From assembly GCA_050730855.1 (NCBI GenBank), contig JBOHNU010000001.1:276144-340143 (forward strand): a stretch of 64,000 bases of DNA. The letters are read 5' to 3'. Source of the stretch: DASRJJ01 sp050730855 (GTDB lineage Bacteria; Patescibacteriota; Saccharimonadia; Saccharimonadales; UBA4665). Positions within the stretch are counted from its first letter, which is position 1; each line of letters opens with the position of its first letter. The position numbers and the translations under genes were made by a program. A model generated the notes under the pieces. It had not been told where the DNA came from. It worked only from the letters and a program-made list of their open reading frames with translations, and ran no database searches. Positions 41,611-49,813 of the stretch are shown one piece after another.

Positions 41611-42267
41611 CTACTTCCAATGCGAAACAACTTCTCCAATCGTCTTAATTACCAAATCGTGGCTTGGTACATCCTGCGTGTCGTAATAATGATCGGTCGC
41701 TATATAATCTTCCACTACACTCAAGCAAAAAATATCATCAGCCAAAATGTGCATACGATCAACGGCGGCAATGCTGGCCAGCGGCGTGGCCACGATAATT
41801 TTGCGCGTGTTGATGGGCTTTAAAAAGTCGATAGCGATCTCTATCGAGAAACCGCTTGCCAACCCGTCCGACACCAAAATAACATTGTGGTCTTTCAGCA
41901 AATCATTGCGGATTAGCCCCTCCTTGCCGCTCAAGCGGTGCATGGACTGCATTTTGGTGAGCTTTTCCTGCTCTATCAAGCCGTGGTATTCGCCTACGAA
42001 ATCCTCGATTTGCCCTGGCGAGTAGGCGGTGTTATAGGTGATCGCGCCTTGCTCGGTAATGCCGGCCAGCGGCGCGATCTCGCGCGGCAGCTCGATGGAT
42101 TCGCTGATCAGCATGGTGAGCACGCACTTCAATTGCATGGCAATCTGCGCGCCGACCATCACCCCGCCGTCGCTCAACGCCACCACCGCGCAGGGTTCGC
42201 CCTGGTACTTCTTAACAATTTCTGCTGCGAGTTTCTGCCCGGCCTCCGCCCGACTTTTGAAATACAT
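41611..42267 (-). CDS. Phosphoribosyltransferase-domain protein
   Basis: A 218-aa type I PRTase fold: AVVALSDGGVMVGAQIA, then the PRPP-loop region NVILVSDGLASGFSIEIAI, where the usual DD dyad reads SD. The unusual insert EFVGEY..LIEQEKL lies between them. Similar proteins are annotated as predicted phosphoribosyltransferases, and substrate and activity are unclear. ATG 42267 is exactly 6 bases after the extended -10 TGTTACACT, and the frame's longer start at 42303 would lie upstream of the promoter. Confidence 0.7.
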   Translation of the reverse strand: MYFKSRAEAGQKLAAEIVKKYQGEPCAVVALSDGGVMVGAQIAMQLKCVLTMLISESIELPREIAPLAGITEQGAITYNTAYSPGQIEDFVGEYHGLIEQEKLTKMQSMHRLSGKEGLIRNDLLKDHNVILVSDGLASGFSIEIAIDFLKPINTRKIIVATPLASIAAVDRMHILADDIFCLSVVEDYIATDHYYDTQDVPSHDLVIKTIGEVVSHWK

Positions 42268-42299
42268 GACTCGAGTGTAACACCTGTGCGGCGATAAGC

Positions 42300-43019
42300 T
42301 CAAACTTTTTGCAGTTTATAAAAGCGCTCCAGATTGCCTTTGGCGCCGGAAACTTCCGAATCCGCTTTGTCGATAACCACAAACCGCGGGCGCGCCCAGC
42401 CCTCGAAATCTTTAAAAATATCGCGGCGCATGCGGTCGTTCTTAATAACGCCTTTGTGTTTGAGGTTGCTGGCGGCCGCTTCAAACTGCGGCTTCACCAT
42501 AGCGACAATCTGCGTGGACGACGCGCACAGCGTAGCAACGTGCGGCAAAATATCGCGCAGCGACACAAACGACACGTCGATAACCACGATGTCTGGCGTT
42601 GCCGCCAACGCTTCAATGTCGCGGATGTCGGTTTGCTCGCGCAGTTCAATCTTTTCATGGCCGCTCAAGCTGGGGTGCAGCTGATCCTTGCCCGCCTCAA
42701 CGGCGATAACTTTCCGCGCCCCGTGCTGCAGCGCGTAGTCGGTAAACCCGCCGGTGGAGCTGCCCACGTCCAGAACCGTTTTGCCGCGAAAGTCGATGCC
42801 CAGTTTGCTGGCGACAGATGCCAGCTTGAGCGCCGCGCGGCTAACGTAATGCTCACTGGCTTTAAGCTCAATTTTATCTGTTTCGGAAACTGCAAAGCCG
42901 GGTTTTTCTTGCGCTTTGCCGTTTACGAACACTTTACCAAGGCGGATCCAGCTCTCCGCCTGTCTGCGGGTAGCAACCAGCTCGCGCGCCGCCACCGCTT
43001 GGTCGAGCCGCTGCTTCAC
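42300..43019 (-). CDS. tlyA: TlyA-family rRNA 2'-O-methyltransferase
   Basis: A 239-aa protein: N-terminal S4 RNA-binding domain (RLDQAVAARELVATRRQAESWIRLGKVFVNG) and an FtsJ-like SAM-dependent methyltransferase with VLDVGSSTGGFTDYALQ, plus IVVIDVSFVSLRDILPH. TlyA methylates 16S and 23S rRNA riboses and affects capreomycin sensitivity in mycobacteria. It follows efp by one base. Confidence 0.9.
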   Translation of the reverse strand: MKQRLDQAVAARELVATRRQAESWIRLGKVFVNGKAQEKPGFAVSETDKIELKASEHYVSRAALKLASVASKLGIDFRGKTVLDVGSSTGGFTDYALQHGARKVIAVEAGKDQLHPSLSGHEKIELREQTDIRDIEALAATPDIVVIDVSFVSLRDILPHVATLCASSTQIVAMVKPQFEAAASNLKHKGVIKNDRMRRDIFKDFEGWARPRFVVIDKADSEVSGAKGNLERFYKLQKV

Positions 43020-43020
43020 G

Positions 43021-43587
43021 CTAGCCTTTCACGCGCTCGCGGTAGGCACCGGTGGCGGTGTCCACCGAAATTACATCGCCGGTTTTTACAAACGCCGGCA
43101 CGCGGATGGTAACGCCGGTTTCGAGCGTTGCGTCTTTAGTTACTGCGCCGCTGGTATCACCCTTTACCACATCTTCGGCGTAAGTAACTTTGAGCGGCAC
43201 GTTTTTAGGCAGCTCTACGTTAATAGGGAGGCCGTCGAAAAACTGGAGTTGCAGGCGGTCGCCTTCTTTGATGTAGCCCGCGCCGTCGCCCACGAAGTCG
43301 GCCGGCACTTCGAACTGCTCGAAGGTATCTTCGTTCATAAAATAAAACGTTGCCGAGTCGTTGTATAGGTATTGCACGTTTTGGTTGCCGACGTCGGCGC
43401 TCTCTAAGGATTCGCTGCCTTTAAAAGTCTTCTCCAGCACCTTGCCATCGAGCAAACTTTTAATACGCACGTTCACTATTGAGCCGCCGCGGCCCATCAC
43501 CTTCTGGTTGTAATCTACCACGCGGTACGGCACGCCGTCTTGCTGAAAAATCGTGCCTTTTTTGAGCTCTGTAATACTAAGTGCCAT
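43021..43587 (-). CDS. efp: Elongation factor P, Arg-type loop
   Basis: A 188-aa three-domain EF-P, which relieves ribosome stalling on polyproline. The tip of domain I reads MGRGGS, with Arg33 where E. coli has the beta-lysylated Lys34. Domains II and III are complete (YLYNDSATFYFMNEDTFEQ, GDTSGAVTKDATLETGVTIRVP). Arg-type EF-P in Pseudomonas/Neisseria is rhamnosylated by EarP; no earP or epmA is in this window. The ribosome-binding site is GGAGAAG. First gene of efp-tlyA. Confidence 0.95.
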   Translation of the reverse strand: MALSITELKKGTIFQQDGVPYRVVDYNQKVMGRGGSIVNVRIKSLLDGKVLEKTFKGSESLESADVGNQNVQYLYNDSATFYFMNEDTFEQFEVPADFVGDGAGYIKEGDRLQLQFFDGLPINVELPKNVPLKVTYAEDVVKGDTSGAVTKDATLETGVTIRVPAFVKTGDVISVDTATGAYRERVKG

Positions 43588-43610
43588 CTAATCTTCTCCG
43601 ATACTGACTG

Positions 43611-43895
43611 CTAGCCCATCCGGCGCAAGCTGTTGCGCAGGCCTTCAAACCAGCTGCGGAACATCGCCAGATGCTCCAGGTTCATAACCCGGTTAGCTTT
43701 GGCATCGCCCTCAAGCAAATTGATTATGCGCTTTACACGGTCTTCGATGGTGAGCGGATTTTTCTGGGACTGCAAATCGTCCTCCAGCCCCTGCACTTCC
43801 ATTTTTAGCCGTGCGGCAGCCGGGTCGCCCGGCTTGTCCAGCAAATCGTTAATTTTACGCTGCGTGGCTATAACTTGTTGGCGTAGTTGTTCCAT
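43611..43895 (-). CDS. Small coiled-coil protein, unknown
   Basis: A 94-aa helical protein from ATG 43895, which has AAAAGGAGGG upstream. It contains a heptad-rich pair of helices (MEQLRQQVIATQRKINDLL, ARLKMEVQGLEDDLQSQ) and a C-terminal helix with NLEHLAMFRSWFEGLRNSLRRM. No family recognised. It follows rpsR by 16 bases in the ribosomal rpsF-ssb-rpsR run and so may be ribosome-linked. Confidence 0.6.
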   Translation of the reverse strand: MEQLRQQVIATQRKINDLLDKPGDPAAARLKMEVQGLEDDLQSQKNPLTIEDRVKRIINLLEGDAKANRVMNLEHLAMFRSWFEGLRNSLRRMG

Positions 43896-43911
43896 ATCCC
43901 TCCTTTTAAAC

Positions 43912-44115
43912 TTAGCTGTGCGATACAAACGGCAGCAGCGCGATGTGGCGGGCGCGCTTAATGGCCACGCTTAAACGGCGCTGTTGACTCTCGGTAAGAC
44001 CGGTCTTCTTACGGGTTTCGATCTGCCCGTACATGTTTACATAACGCTGTAGGGTCTTAAAATCTTTGTAGTCAAAAAATGCTACGTCTGTTTTGTGCTT
44101 AAAAATCTTTGCCAT
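43912..44115 (-). CDS. rpsR: 30S ribosomal protein bS18
   Basis: A 67-aa protein with the S18 core: DYKDFKTLQRYVNMYGQIETRKKTGLT and a C-terminal QRRLSVAIKRARHIALLPFV. It pairs with S6 on the platform of the 30S subunit. The gene order rpsF-ssb-rpsR is the widespread bacterial one. Confidence 0.96.
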   Translation of the reverse strand: MAKIFKHKTDVAFFDYKDFKTLQRYVNMYGQIETRKKTGLTESQQRRLSVAIKRARHIALLPFVSHS

Positions 44116-44133
44116 GGTTCCTCTTAGTTACTC

Positions 44134-44607
44134 TTAAAATGGAATGTCGTCTAGGTTGATGGGTTCGTCGCCGAAGTTGTCGGCTGCTTGCGAATCTTTT
44201 TTGCCGGACGGTTTGGCGCTTGGCGCCGGCGAGCTATCGCTGCCACCGAAGTTACCGCCACCCTGGCCGCCAGCACCGCCGCCCACAAAGTTAAAGTCTT
44301 CCACCACCACTTCTACTTTGCTGCGCTTTTGGCCGCTTTCTTTGTCGTCCCAGCTGCGTTGGTCGAGCCGGCCGCTAACCAGTAACGGACGCCCCTTCTG
44401 CACGTACTGCGCGATAATTTCGCCGGTTTTACCCCAAGCCACGCAGTCGATGTAACTGACAGCTTCTTGGGTGTTGCCGTCCTGGCCTTTCCAGGTGCGG
44501 TTAACCGCCAGGCTAAAGTTGGCGACGCTCTGCCCGCTGGGAGTGGTGCGCACTTCCGGGTCGCGGGTCAGGTTGCCCATCAGTATTACTTTGTTAAATC
44601 CTTTTGC
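44134..44607 (-). CDS. ssb: Single-stranded DNA-binding protein
   Basis: A 157-aa SSB from ATG 44607 (ribosome-binding site GAGGGGG). OB-fold: KVILMGNLTRDPEVR, SVANFSLAVNRTWKGQDG, FVQ-type YVQKGRPLLVSGRLDQRSW. Gly-rich linker, then the acidic tip DDIPF that recruits repair and replication partners. The frame extends upstream to 44673, but that part overlaps rpsF. Confidence 0.96.
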   Translation of the reverse strand, partial: AKGFNKVILMGNLTRDPEVRTTPSGQSVANFSLAVNRTWKGQDGNTQEAVSYIDCVAWGKTGEIIAQYVQKGRPLLVSGRLDQRSWDDKESGQKRSKVEVVVEDFNFVGGGAGGQGGGNFGGSDSSPAPSAKPSGKKDSQAADNFGDEPINLDDIPF

Positions 44608-44629
44608 CATATCCCCCTCGCTTTCCCTC

Positions 44630-45016
44630 TTACTCTTCTTCTGATTTTTCTTCGCTAGATTCGCCGACCTCACCGCGTTCGGCTGCTTTTTTGGCTTTTT
44701 CGGCCTTCAGCGCTTCGGCTTTGGCGATGGCTTTTAGGTCGGGGCGGGTAATCAAGAAACGAATTACTTCGTCGGTGATGTTCAGGGTGCTTTCCAGTTT
44801 GCGCACACCCTCGCCCGGCATGTCTACGGTGTAAAAAACGTACACAGCGTATTCGTGCTTGTTAATTTGGTAGGCCAGCTTGCGCTTGCCCCAGTTGTCT
44901 TCAGAAACAACTTTACCGCCGTTATCGGTGACGATTTTCTTCACCTTAGTTTCGGCTTTGTCCAGATCAATTTCTAGATCTGGGTGATACAGAACCGCTA
45001 TTTCGTATTGATTCAT
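44630..45016 (-). CDS. rpsF: 30S ribosomal protein bS6
   Basis: A 128-aa protein: Y-E-I-A-V-L-Y-H-P opening, WGKRKLAYQINKHEYAVYVFYTVD core and a charged Glu/Lys-rich tail (about 105-128). First gene of rpsF-ssb-rpsR. The ribosome-binding site is GGAGG. Its leader of about 76 bases holds a hairpin right before the ribosome-binding site. Confidence 0.96.
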   Translation of the reverse strand: MNQYEIAVLYHPDLEIDLDKAETKVKKIVTDNGGKVVSEDNWGKRKLAYQINKHEYAVYVFYTVDMPGEGVRKLESTLNITDEVIRFLITRPDLKAIAKAEALKAEKAKKAAERGEVGESSEEKSEEE

Positions 45017-45033
45017 TTACTTCCTCCTTTGGA

Positions 45034-45104
45034 ATCCGCGTGTTAAAGGCGGATGCGTACAACTCTTATCGCACGCAGGTTAGTTAATAACAGAGGTAAT
45101 TATA
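45034..45104 (-). promoter_or_regulatory. rpsF promoter and leader hairpin
   Basis: On the minus strand TATAAT (plus 45099-45104) starts a leader that contains ATCCGC/GCGGAT (45049-45054 with 45034-45039) with a 9-base loop, ending 7 bases before the ribosome-binding site. In many bacteria the S6:S18 complex represses this operon through a leader hairpin with a CCG element. A CCG is present here, but the full motif is not clear. Confidence 0.4.
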
Positions 45105-45116
45105 CTACAGAAATAC

Positions 45117-45818
45117 CTACGCGGCAATCAGTATATCTGAGCGTACGGTGGCAACAGTGCCGAGTTGATGCAGCATGCGCTGCACTCGCGGCTCGCCAAA
45201 ACCCCTAGACACCATCAATTCGCCCACCTCATAGCTTGAGACCATGCCTGCAGCCGCGCGCTCCAGAATGAGCGCATTATGCGCATCGAGCTTGGGATAC
45301 GGTCGCTGATACATGGCATAAAACATCGCACCAGCTTTGGGATGCAAATACGGCAACGAGCCGTCGTTTACGTTATGTGCAGCCAGCGTTTCGTCAAGCC
45401 TTGTGTCATAAAAATTAACCGAACCGTCCCGAGTCTCACACTTTACCGGCCCAAGTGGCCGCATGATCTGGATCTCTGGACCTTCACCGCTCGCGTGCGG
45501 CCAACCGGTAATCTCGTCGGCAACTAGGCTCAGTCGCGCGCCGTCGGCGCTTGTTAGTCGCACAGATTTAACCGGAATTAGTTTGCGCCGCTCTGGGGCA
45601 AGCGTCCAAAACGCTTCAAGAAACGCGTCGTCGCCAACGAGGAGATCAAGATCATCAGGTTTTCGAAGTGATGGTACGCCTTGCTTCTGGGAAAAGTGAT
45701 GCGCAGCGCCGCTCGAAAAGACCGACACTAAGCCGCGCGTCGCCACGCCAGCAACGTACTCAGCATGCGGCCCGTTTTCGGGTAACCAATCTGATGTAAA
45801 TGGTTCGCAACGGATCAT
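45117..45818 (-). CDS. Nucleotidyltransferase-like hypothetical protein
   Basis: A 233-aa protein from ATG 45818, 12 bases after the extended -10 TGGTATAAT. An early glycine-containing stretch (VSVFSSGAAHHF) followed by RKPDDLDLLVGD is the GS...DxD pattern of nucleotidyltransferase-fold proteins such as AbiEii/MNT types. A helical C-terminus ends MLHQLGTVATVRSDILIA. No toxin-antitoxin partner is seen next to it. Function unknown. Confidence 0.5.
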   Translation of the reverse strand: MIRCEPFTSDWLPENGPHAEYVAGVATRGLVSVFSSGAAHHFSQKQGVPSLRKPDDLDLLVGDDAFLEAFWTLAPERRKLIPVKSVRLTSADGARLSLVADEITGWPHASGEGPEIQIMRPLGPVKCETRDGSVNFYDTRLDETLAAHNVNDGSLPYLHPKAGAMFYAMYQRPYPKLDAHNALILERAAAGMVSSYEVGELMVSRGFGEPRVQRMLHQLGTVATVRSDILIAA

Positions 45819-45864
45819 AGCAAGCTTAAGATTATACCATAAAAAGCTCACCTAAACAATAGAA

Positions 45865-46521
45865 CTATCGGAGACGGCTTGTGGCTTGAGGTAAATCCTG
45901 CAGATGGCCGATAAACACATCGACCGCGTAGTCCTTAAAGTCCGCTTTGTTGCGTAGGCCACTCTCGAGACTGGCGATAAAGTGCATCTTGGCTTGCTTT
46001 GCGGCAGCGGCGTCACTTGGGGAATCGCCTACATATACGCATTCGTGTCGCTGCAGCTTGTGACCATCTAGTAACAGATCGAACGCTCGAGGATCGGGCT
46101 TATGAAATTGCATAATGTCCCGATAATAAAACGCTTTGATTCGCTTAGCCAGATGATGGTCCGGCGCAAGTATGTGTTTCAGCTCGGCGTGCGTACGCGA
46201 CGTCAAAATAAACAGCTCCTTGCCTGCTGCGAGCAGATCGTCTAGTACCTGCAGGCGTTCAACAGGAATACTGTCCATCCTATTTTCTGCCACCCAAAAT
46301 GGTATATTCTCTTGCACTAATTGTTTAAACTTATCGGCATCGACACCAGGTGAGCGAACCTTGATGGCCTCGAACAAGGGCTGCCCCCAGGTCTTCTGGT
46401 GCATCTCGCGTGTCTGTGTTTTTGCGCCCATCAATGCTAGTATTTCATTTTCTAATGCAAAGCAGGCATCTTCGGTCAGGCATAGTGTGTCGTCAAAATC
46501 GATAATCACCGCTTTTATCAT
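45865..46521 (-). CDS. HAD-superfamily hydrolase
   Basis: A 218-aa HAD protein: motif I VIIDFDDTLC (nucleophile Asp and DxD), motif II FILTSRTHAE, motif III/IV YVGDSPSDAAAAKQA, and an alpha-helical cap (about 20-95). It resembles phosphoglycolate- or nucleotidase-type phosphatases, and the substrate cannot be told. The ATG is exactly 6 bases after the extended -10 TGGTATAGT, predicting a leaderless mRNA. Confidence 0.85.
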   Translation of the reverse strand: MIKAVIIDFDDTLCLTEDACFALENEILALMGAKTQTREMHQKTWGQPLFEAIKVRSPGVDADKFKQLVQENIPFWVAENRMDSIPVERLQVLDDLLAAGKELFILTSRTHAELKHILAPDHHLAKRIKAFYYRDIMQFHKPDPRAFDLLLDGHKLQRHECVYVGDSPSDAAAAKQAKMHFIASLESGLRNKADFKDYAVDVFIGHLQDLPQATSRLR

Positions 46522-46571
46522 GAGCCCACTATACCATTTTGGGTCAGCATGGTCGAAAGATTACAAAATTT

Positions 46572-46594
46572 ATGGTAAAATAAACATTTACCAT
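46572..46594 (+). promoter_or_regulatory. Operator-like inverted repeat over a -10 box
   Basis: ATGGTAAA (46572-46579), a 7-base spacer and TTTACCAT (46587-46594) form a perfect 8-bp inverted repeat. It overlaps the extended -10 TGGTAAAAT (46573-46581) of the gene at 46606, so a dimeric repressor could bind here. It could also act as an mRNA hairpin near the ribosome-binding site. Confidence 0.4.
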
Positions 46595-46605
46595 CAAGGA
46601 GTATA

Positions 46606-47316
46606 GTGTTGAAAGTAACTGAGAAAATGTTGCCATTTCCTGACGAAGTAGTCATGCCCGCTTTTCGGGTCAACGGCAACTGGCCTCAGATTAACGGCCC
46701 CGAACAAGTAACTATGGCTGCTCGAGCCGCAAAACTTGTGGAGCAAGAAAAATTGACTTGGGACGATTTCTTCACAATGGGTGGACTAAGTGTAAGTCAA
46801 ATAACTCATACTGCCCGAATGCTGGACGGCTACCACGACAGATACAACATCGGCGCACACATTAAACCCAGAGTAATTGAGGAAAAAATCATTCCAAAGA
46901 ACCGGCTAACTGATTTAGCCGCGGGTTGGCGACTCGGCGTCAAACAGGGAGAAAAGGCCTTTATGCACTCCACTATCCACTTTGATCGCGGCCAGCGCAG
47001 CGAAGACTACACTACACTGTCTACACGAAGAACGCGCGCGCTTTCAATGATGTGGCAAATAGCGGCCAATGTGCTACATCATCCCGATATGGAGGCGGCT
47101 TCCGGCGTATATCGCGACAAATTATCCCAAATCTACCAAGATCCGTTTGCTTCTAGACGCGACAGGGATGCACTTACGATACCCACAAACCGGGAAGTCC
47201 GAGAAGTGATTGAAGGCGCGATTTTGGACACGCGGCAAAGCATTGGCGATACCACCGGATATAAACCCCGCCAAATAGCTATTGAGTCTTGGGCAGATCA
47301 AGTATTTTACTATTGA
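46606..47316 (+). CDS. Hypothetical protein, 236 aa
   Basis: A soluble, Arg-rich, mostly helical protein of unknown family. It starts at GTG 46606 (or TTG 46609, which has better spacing from AAGGAG). Notable segments: ARAAKLVEQEKLTWDDFF with VSQITHTARMLDGY (helix-turn-helix-like) and RTRALSMMWQIAANVLHHPD. It precedes the PfkB kinase gene by 55 bases on the same strand, but that gene has its own promoter. No function is proposed. Confidence 0.6.
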   Translation: MLKVTEKMLPFPDEVVMPAFRVNGNWPQINGPEQVTMAARAAKLVEQEKLTWDDFFTMGGLSVSQITHTARMLDGYHDRYNIGAHIKPRVIEEKIIPKNRLTDLAAGWRLGVKQGEKAFMHSTIHFDRGQRSEDYTTLSTRRTRALSMMWQIAANVLHHPDMEAASGVYRDKLSQIYQDPFASRRDRDALTIPTNREVREVIEGAILDTRQSIGDTTGYKPRQIAIESWADQVFYY

Positions 47317-47371
47317 TGTAACAGTGATCGATAAGTTGCTTTAACATAAGTCCACCTGCTACGATACTTTG

Positions 47372-48331
47372 GTGAAGGGTACATCACCGATTGTCATCTC
47401 TGGTTCGATTGCCATTGACCGCATCATGAACTTTGGTGGGCGCTACCGCGAGCATATTGCGCCGGAAAAATTGGACTCGCTCTCTATCTCGATTTTTTTG
47501 AACGAACTTAAGGACGCATATGGCGGTGTTGGCGCTAATATTGCCTACTCTTTGGCTTTGCTGGGCGACGAGCCTATTTTGCTTGGAAGCGTTGGCAAAG
47601 AAGCCGTGGTGTACATGGAAAAGCTGGCGCACGGCGGCGTAAACATCAAGCACGTTTATAAAAGCGAACTCCCCACCGCCTCGTTTAACGTTATTACCGA
47701 CGCCGACCAAAATCAAGTGGGCGGCTTTTATCCTGGTGCCATGTTCGACAGCCACTCTCTTACTTTTGAAACCTGGAAAAACGACCAGCCAATTGTGGTC
47801 GTTGCACCACACGACCCCAAAGCCATGAAACGCCAAGTCGAAGAAGCCAAAGAATGGGCGCTACGCCTGATGTACGATATCGGCCAGCAAGTATCAAACC
47901 TACCCGGCGACGAAATGGCCGAGGGCGTTAAAGCCGCCGAGGTCCTTATTTTGAACGACTACGAACTAGCCGTACTCAGCAAAAAAACTGGTATGAGCCT
48001 TGCCGACATCAAAAAAACCGTACCTATTGTGGTGACCACACTTGGTAAAAAAGGTTCGATTATTGAAGGCGCGAAAGTACCAAAAGCCATCGAGGTCGGC
48101 GTGGCCAAAGCCAAACAAGTCGCCGACCCAACAGGCGCTGGCGATGCCTTCCGTGCCGGCTTTTTGTACGGTTACGCTCGCGACTGGCCGCTCAAGGTTT
48201 GTGCCCAGCTTGGCGCAGTAACCGGCACCTACGCCATCGAAACCATGGGCACCCAGGCACACGGTTTTACACTGGACGAAGTTGCCAAACGATACGCGCA
48301 AACATTTAAGGAAACACTACCAAAGGAGTAA
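47372..48331 (+). CDS. PfkB-family (ribokinase/adenosine kinase-like) kinase
   Basis: A 319-aa sugar/nucleoside kinase. The N-terminal FGGRYREHIAPEKLDSLSI region and GGVGANIAYSLALLG bind substrate. The C-terminal signature DPTGAGDAFRAGF holds the catalytic base Asp. It lies one base before ahcY. AhcY releases adenosine and this family includes adenosine kinases, so AMP formation from adenosine is the likely job. Ribokinase activity cannot be excluded. GTG 47372 is exactly 6 bases after the extended -10 TGCTACGAT, so it is preferred over the TTG one codon earlier. Confidence 0.85.
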   Translation: MKGTSPIVISGSIAIDRIMNFGGRYREHIAPEKLDSLSISIFLNELKDAYGGVGANIAYSLALLGDEPILLGSVGKEAVVYMEKLAHGGVNIKHVYKSELPTASFNVITDADQNQVGGFYPGAMFDSHSLTFETWKNDQPIVVVAPHDPKAMKRQVEEAKEWALRLMYDIGQQVSNLPGDEMAEGVKAAEVLILNDYELAVLSKKTGMSLADIKKTVPIVVTTLGKKGSIIEGAKVPKAIEVGVAKAKQVADPTGAGDAFRAGFLYGYARDWPLKVCAQLGAVTGTYAIETMGTQAHGFTLDEVAKRYAQTFKETLPKE

Positions 48332-48332
48332 C

Positions 48333-49622
48333 ATGGCAGACTACAAAGTTGCGGACATCAAACTAGCCGAGTGGGGACGCAAGGAGATAACCCTAGCCGA
48401 AAAGGAAATGCCAGGGCTTATGAGCATTCGCGCCGAGTATGCAGCCAAAAAACCGCTGAAGGGTGCGCGTATTGCCGGCAGCCTGCATATGACTATCCAA
48501 ACCGCGGTTTTGATTGAGACGTTGCAAGATTTAGGCGCGGAAGTCCGCTGGGCATCGTGCAACATCTTTAGCACGCAAGATCACGCTGCTGCGGCTGTGG
48601 CAAAAGCCGGCACCGCGGTGTTTGCCTGGAAGGGTGAATCCGAAGAAGAATACTGGTGGTGCACCGAACAAACGCTGAAGTTCAAAGGTGACAAAGGCCC
48701 AAACTTGTTGCTCGACGACGGCGGCGACCTCACTAAATGGGTGCACGACAAACATCCAGAAATGCTGGGCGAAATTAAGGGTGTCAGCGAAGAAACCACC
48801 ACTGGCGTCCACCACCTCTACCAAATGCTCGAAAAAGGCACACTCCGTTTGCCCGCCATTAACGTCAACGACAGCGTCACCAAAAGCAAATTCGACAATA
48901 AATACGGCTGCCGCGAAAGCTTGGCCGACGGCATTAAGCGCGCTACAGACGTGATGCTCGCCGGCAAAGTTGCCGTTGTTGCTGGCTACGGCGACGTGGG
49001 CAAAGGTTGCGCTCAATCACTCCAATCCTATGGCTGCCGCGTGATCGTCACCGAAATTGACCCAATTTGCGCCCTGCAAGCCATGATGGAAGGTTTTGAA
49101 GTTACCACCATGGAAGAGGCCGTCAAAGAAGGCGACATTTACGTCACTACCACGGGCTGCCGCGACATTATAACTCTCGACCATATGAAAAAGATGAAAG
49201 ACACGGCCATTGTGTGCAACATCGGCCATTTCGACGTCGAAATCCAGGTGGAGCCACTCAACAACATGAAAGGCATCAAAAAGACCGAGGTCAAACCTCA
49301 AGTCGACCTGTACACCTTCCCCGACGGCCACCGCATCATCTTGCTGGCCGAGGGCCGCTTGGTGAACCTCGGCTGTGCCACCGGCCACCCATCGTTTGTG
49401 ATGAGCAACTCGTTCAGTAACCAAGTACTCGCCCAGCTAGAGCTGTGGACCAAAGAATACGAAGTTGGCGTATACCGCTTGCCTAAAGAACTCGATGAAA
49501 AAGTTGCCCTGCTTCACCTTGAAGCCCTTGGCGGCAAACTCACCAAACTGTCTAAAGACCAGGCAGACTACCTCGGCATGCCAAAAAACGGCCCGTTCAA
49601 GCCTGAGCACTATCGTTACTAA
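48333..49622 (+). CDS. ahcY: S-adenosylhomocysteine hydrolase
   Basis: A 429-aa NAD-dependent enzyme that splits S-adenosylhomocysteine into adenosine and homocysteine. Visible: SLHMTIQTAVLIETL, ASCNIFSTQDHAAAA, the NAD-binding VVAGYGDVGKGCAQSL, and TGCRDIITLDHM. The C-terminal DLYTFPDGHRIILLAEGRLVNLGCATGHPSFVMSNSF segment ends KPEHYRY, the family terminus. The ATG (48333) is one base after the kinase stop, with AAAGGAG overlapping that stop, so translation is coupled. SAH-using methyltransferases in the window include TlyA. AhcY is not universal in reduced CPR genomes. Confidence 0.96.
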   Translation: MADYKVADIKLAEWGRKEITLAEKEMPGLMSIRAEYAAKKPLKGARIAGSLHMTIQTAVLIETLQDLGAEVRWASCNIFSTQDHAAAAVAKAGTAVFAWKGESEEEYWWCTEQTLKFKGDKGPNLLLDDGGDLTKWVHDKHPEMLGEIKGVSEETTTGVHHLYQMLEKGTLRLPAINVNDSVTKSKFDNKYGCRESLADGIKRATDVMLAGKVAVVAGYGDVGKGCAQSLQSYGCRVIVTEIDPICALQAMMEGFEVTTMEEAVKEGDIYVTTTGCRDIITLDHMKKMKDTAIVCNIGHFDVEIQVEPLNNMKGIKKTEVKPQVDLYTFPDGHRIILLAEGRLVNLGCATGHPSFVMSNSFSNQVLAQLELWTKEYEVGVYRLPKELDEKVALLHLEALGGKLTKLSKDQADYLGMPKNGPFKPEHYRY

Positions 49623-49813
49623 ACAGCGGCTTCAACTTTGGATTCATTACGGGCTGACGTAAAAGCTGCGATAGTACCCACATCGCTGGCTGTTAACTCG
49701 TAAAAATGGTTAGTCAGATGAAGATCGGATCCATCTGGAGGAAAAGGCTCATTTGACGTTCTATCACTTGATATAAGCCCCTCTGTGAACTCTCTGTTAC
49801 TAATTGGCGACAT
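49619..49813 (-). CDS. Possible small protein coupled to the decarboxylase gene
   Basis: A 64-aa frame from ATG 49813, overlapping the end of the decarboxylase gene by 14 bases and ending over the ahcY stop. Its composition is protein-like (HLTNHFYELTASDVGTIAAF) and it fills an otherwise empty 178-base gap. There is no clear ribosome-binding site and no family. Confidence 0.3.
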   Translation of the reverse strand: MSPISNREFTEGLISSDRTSNEPFPPDGSDLHLTNHFYELTASDVGTIAAFTSARNESKVEAAV

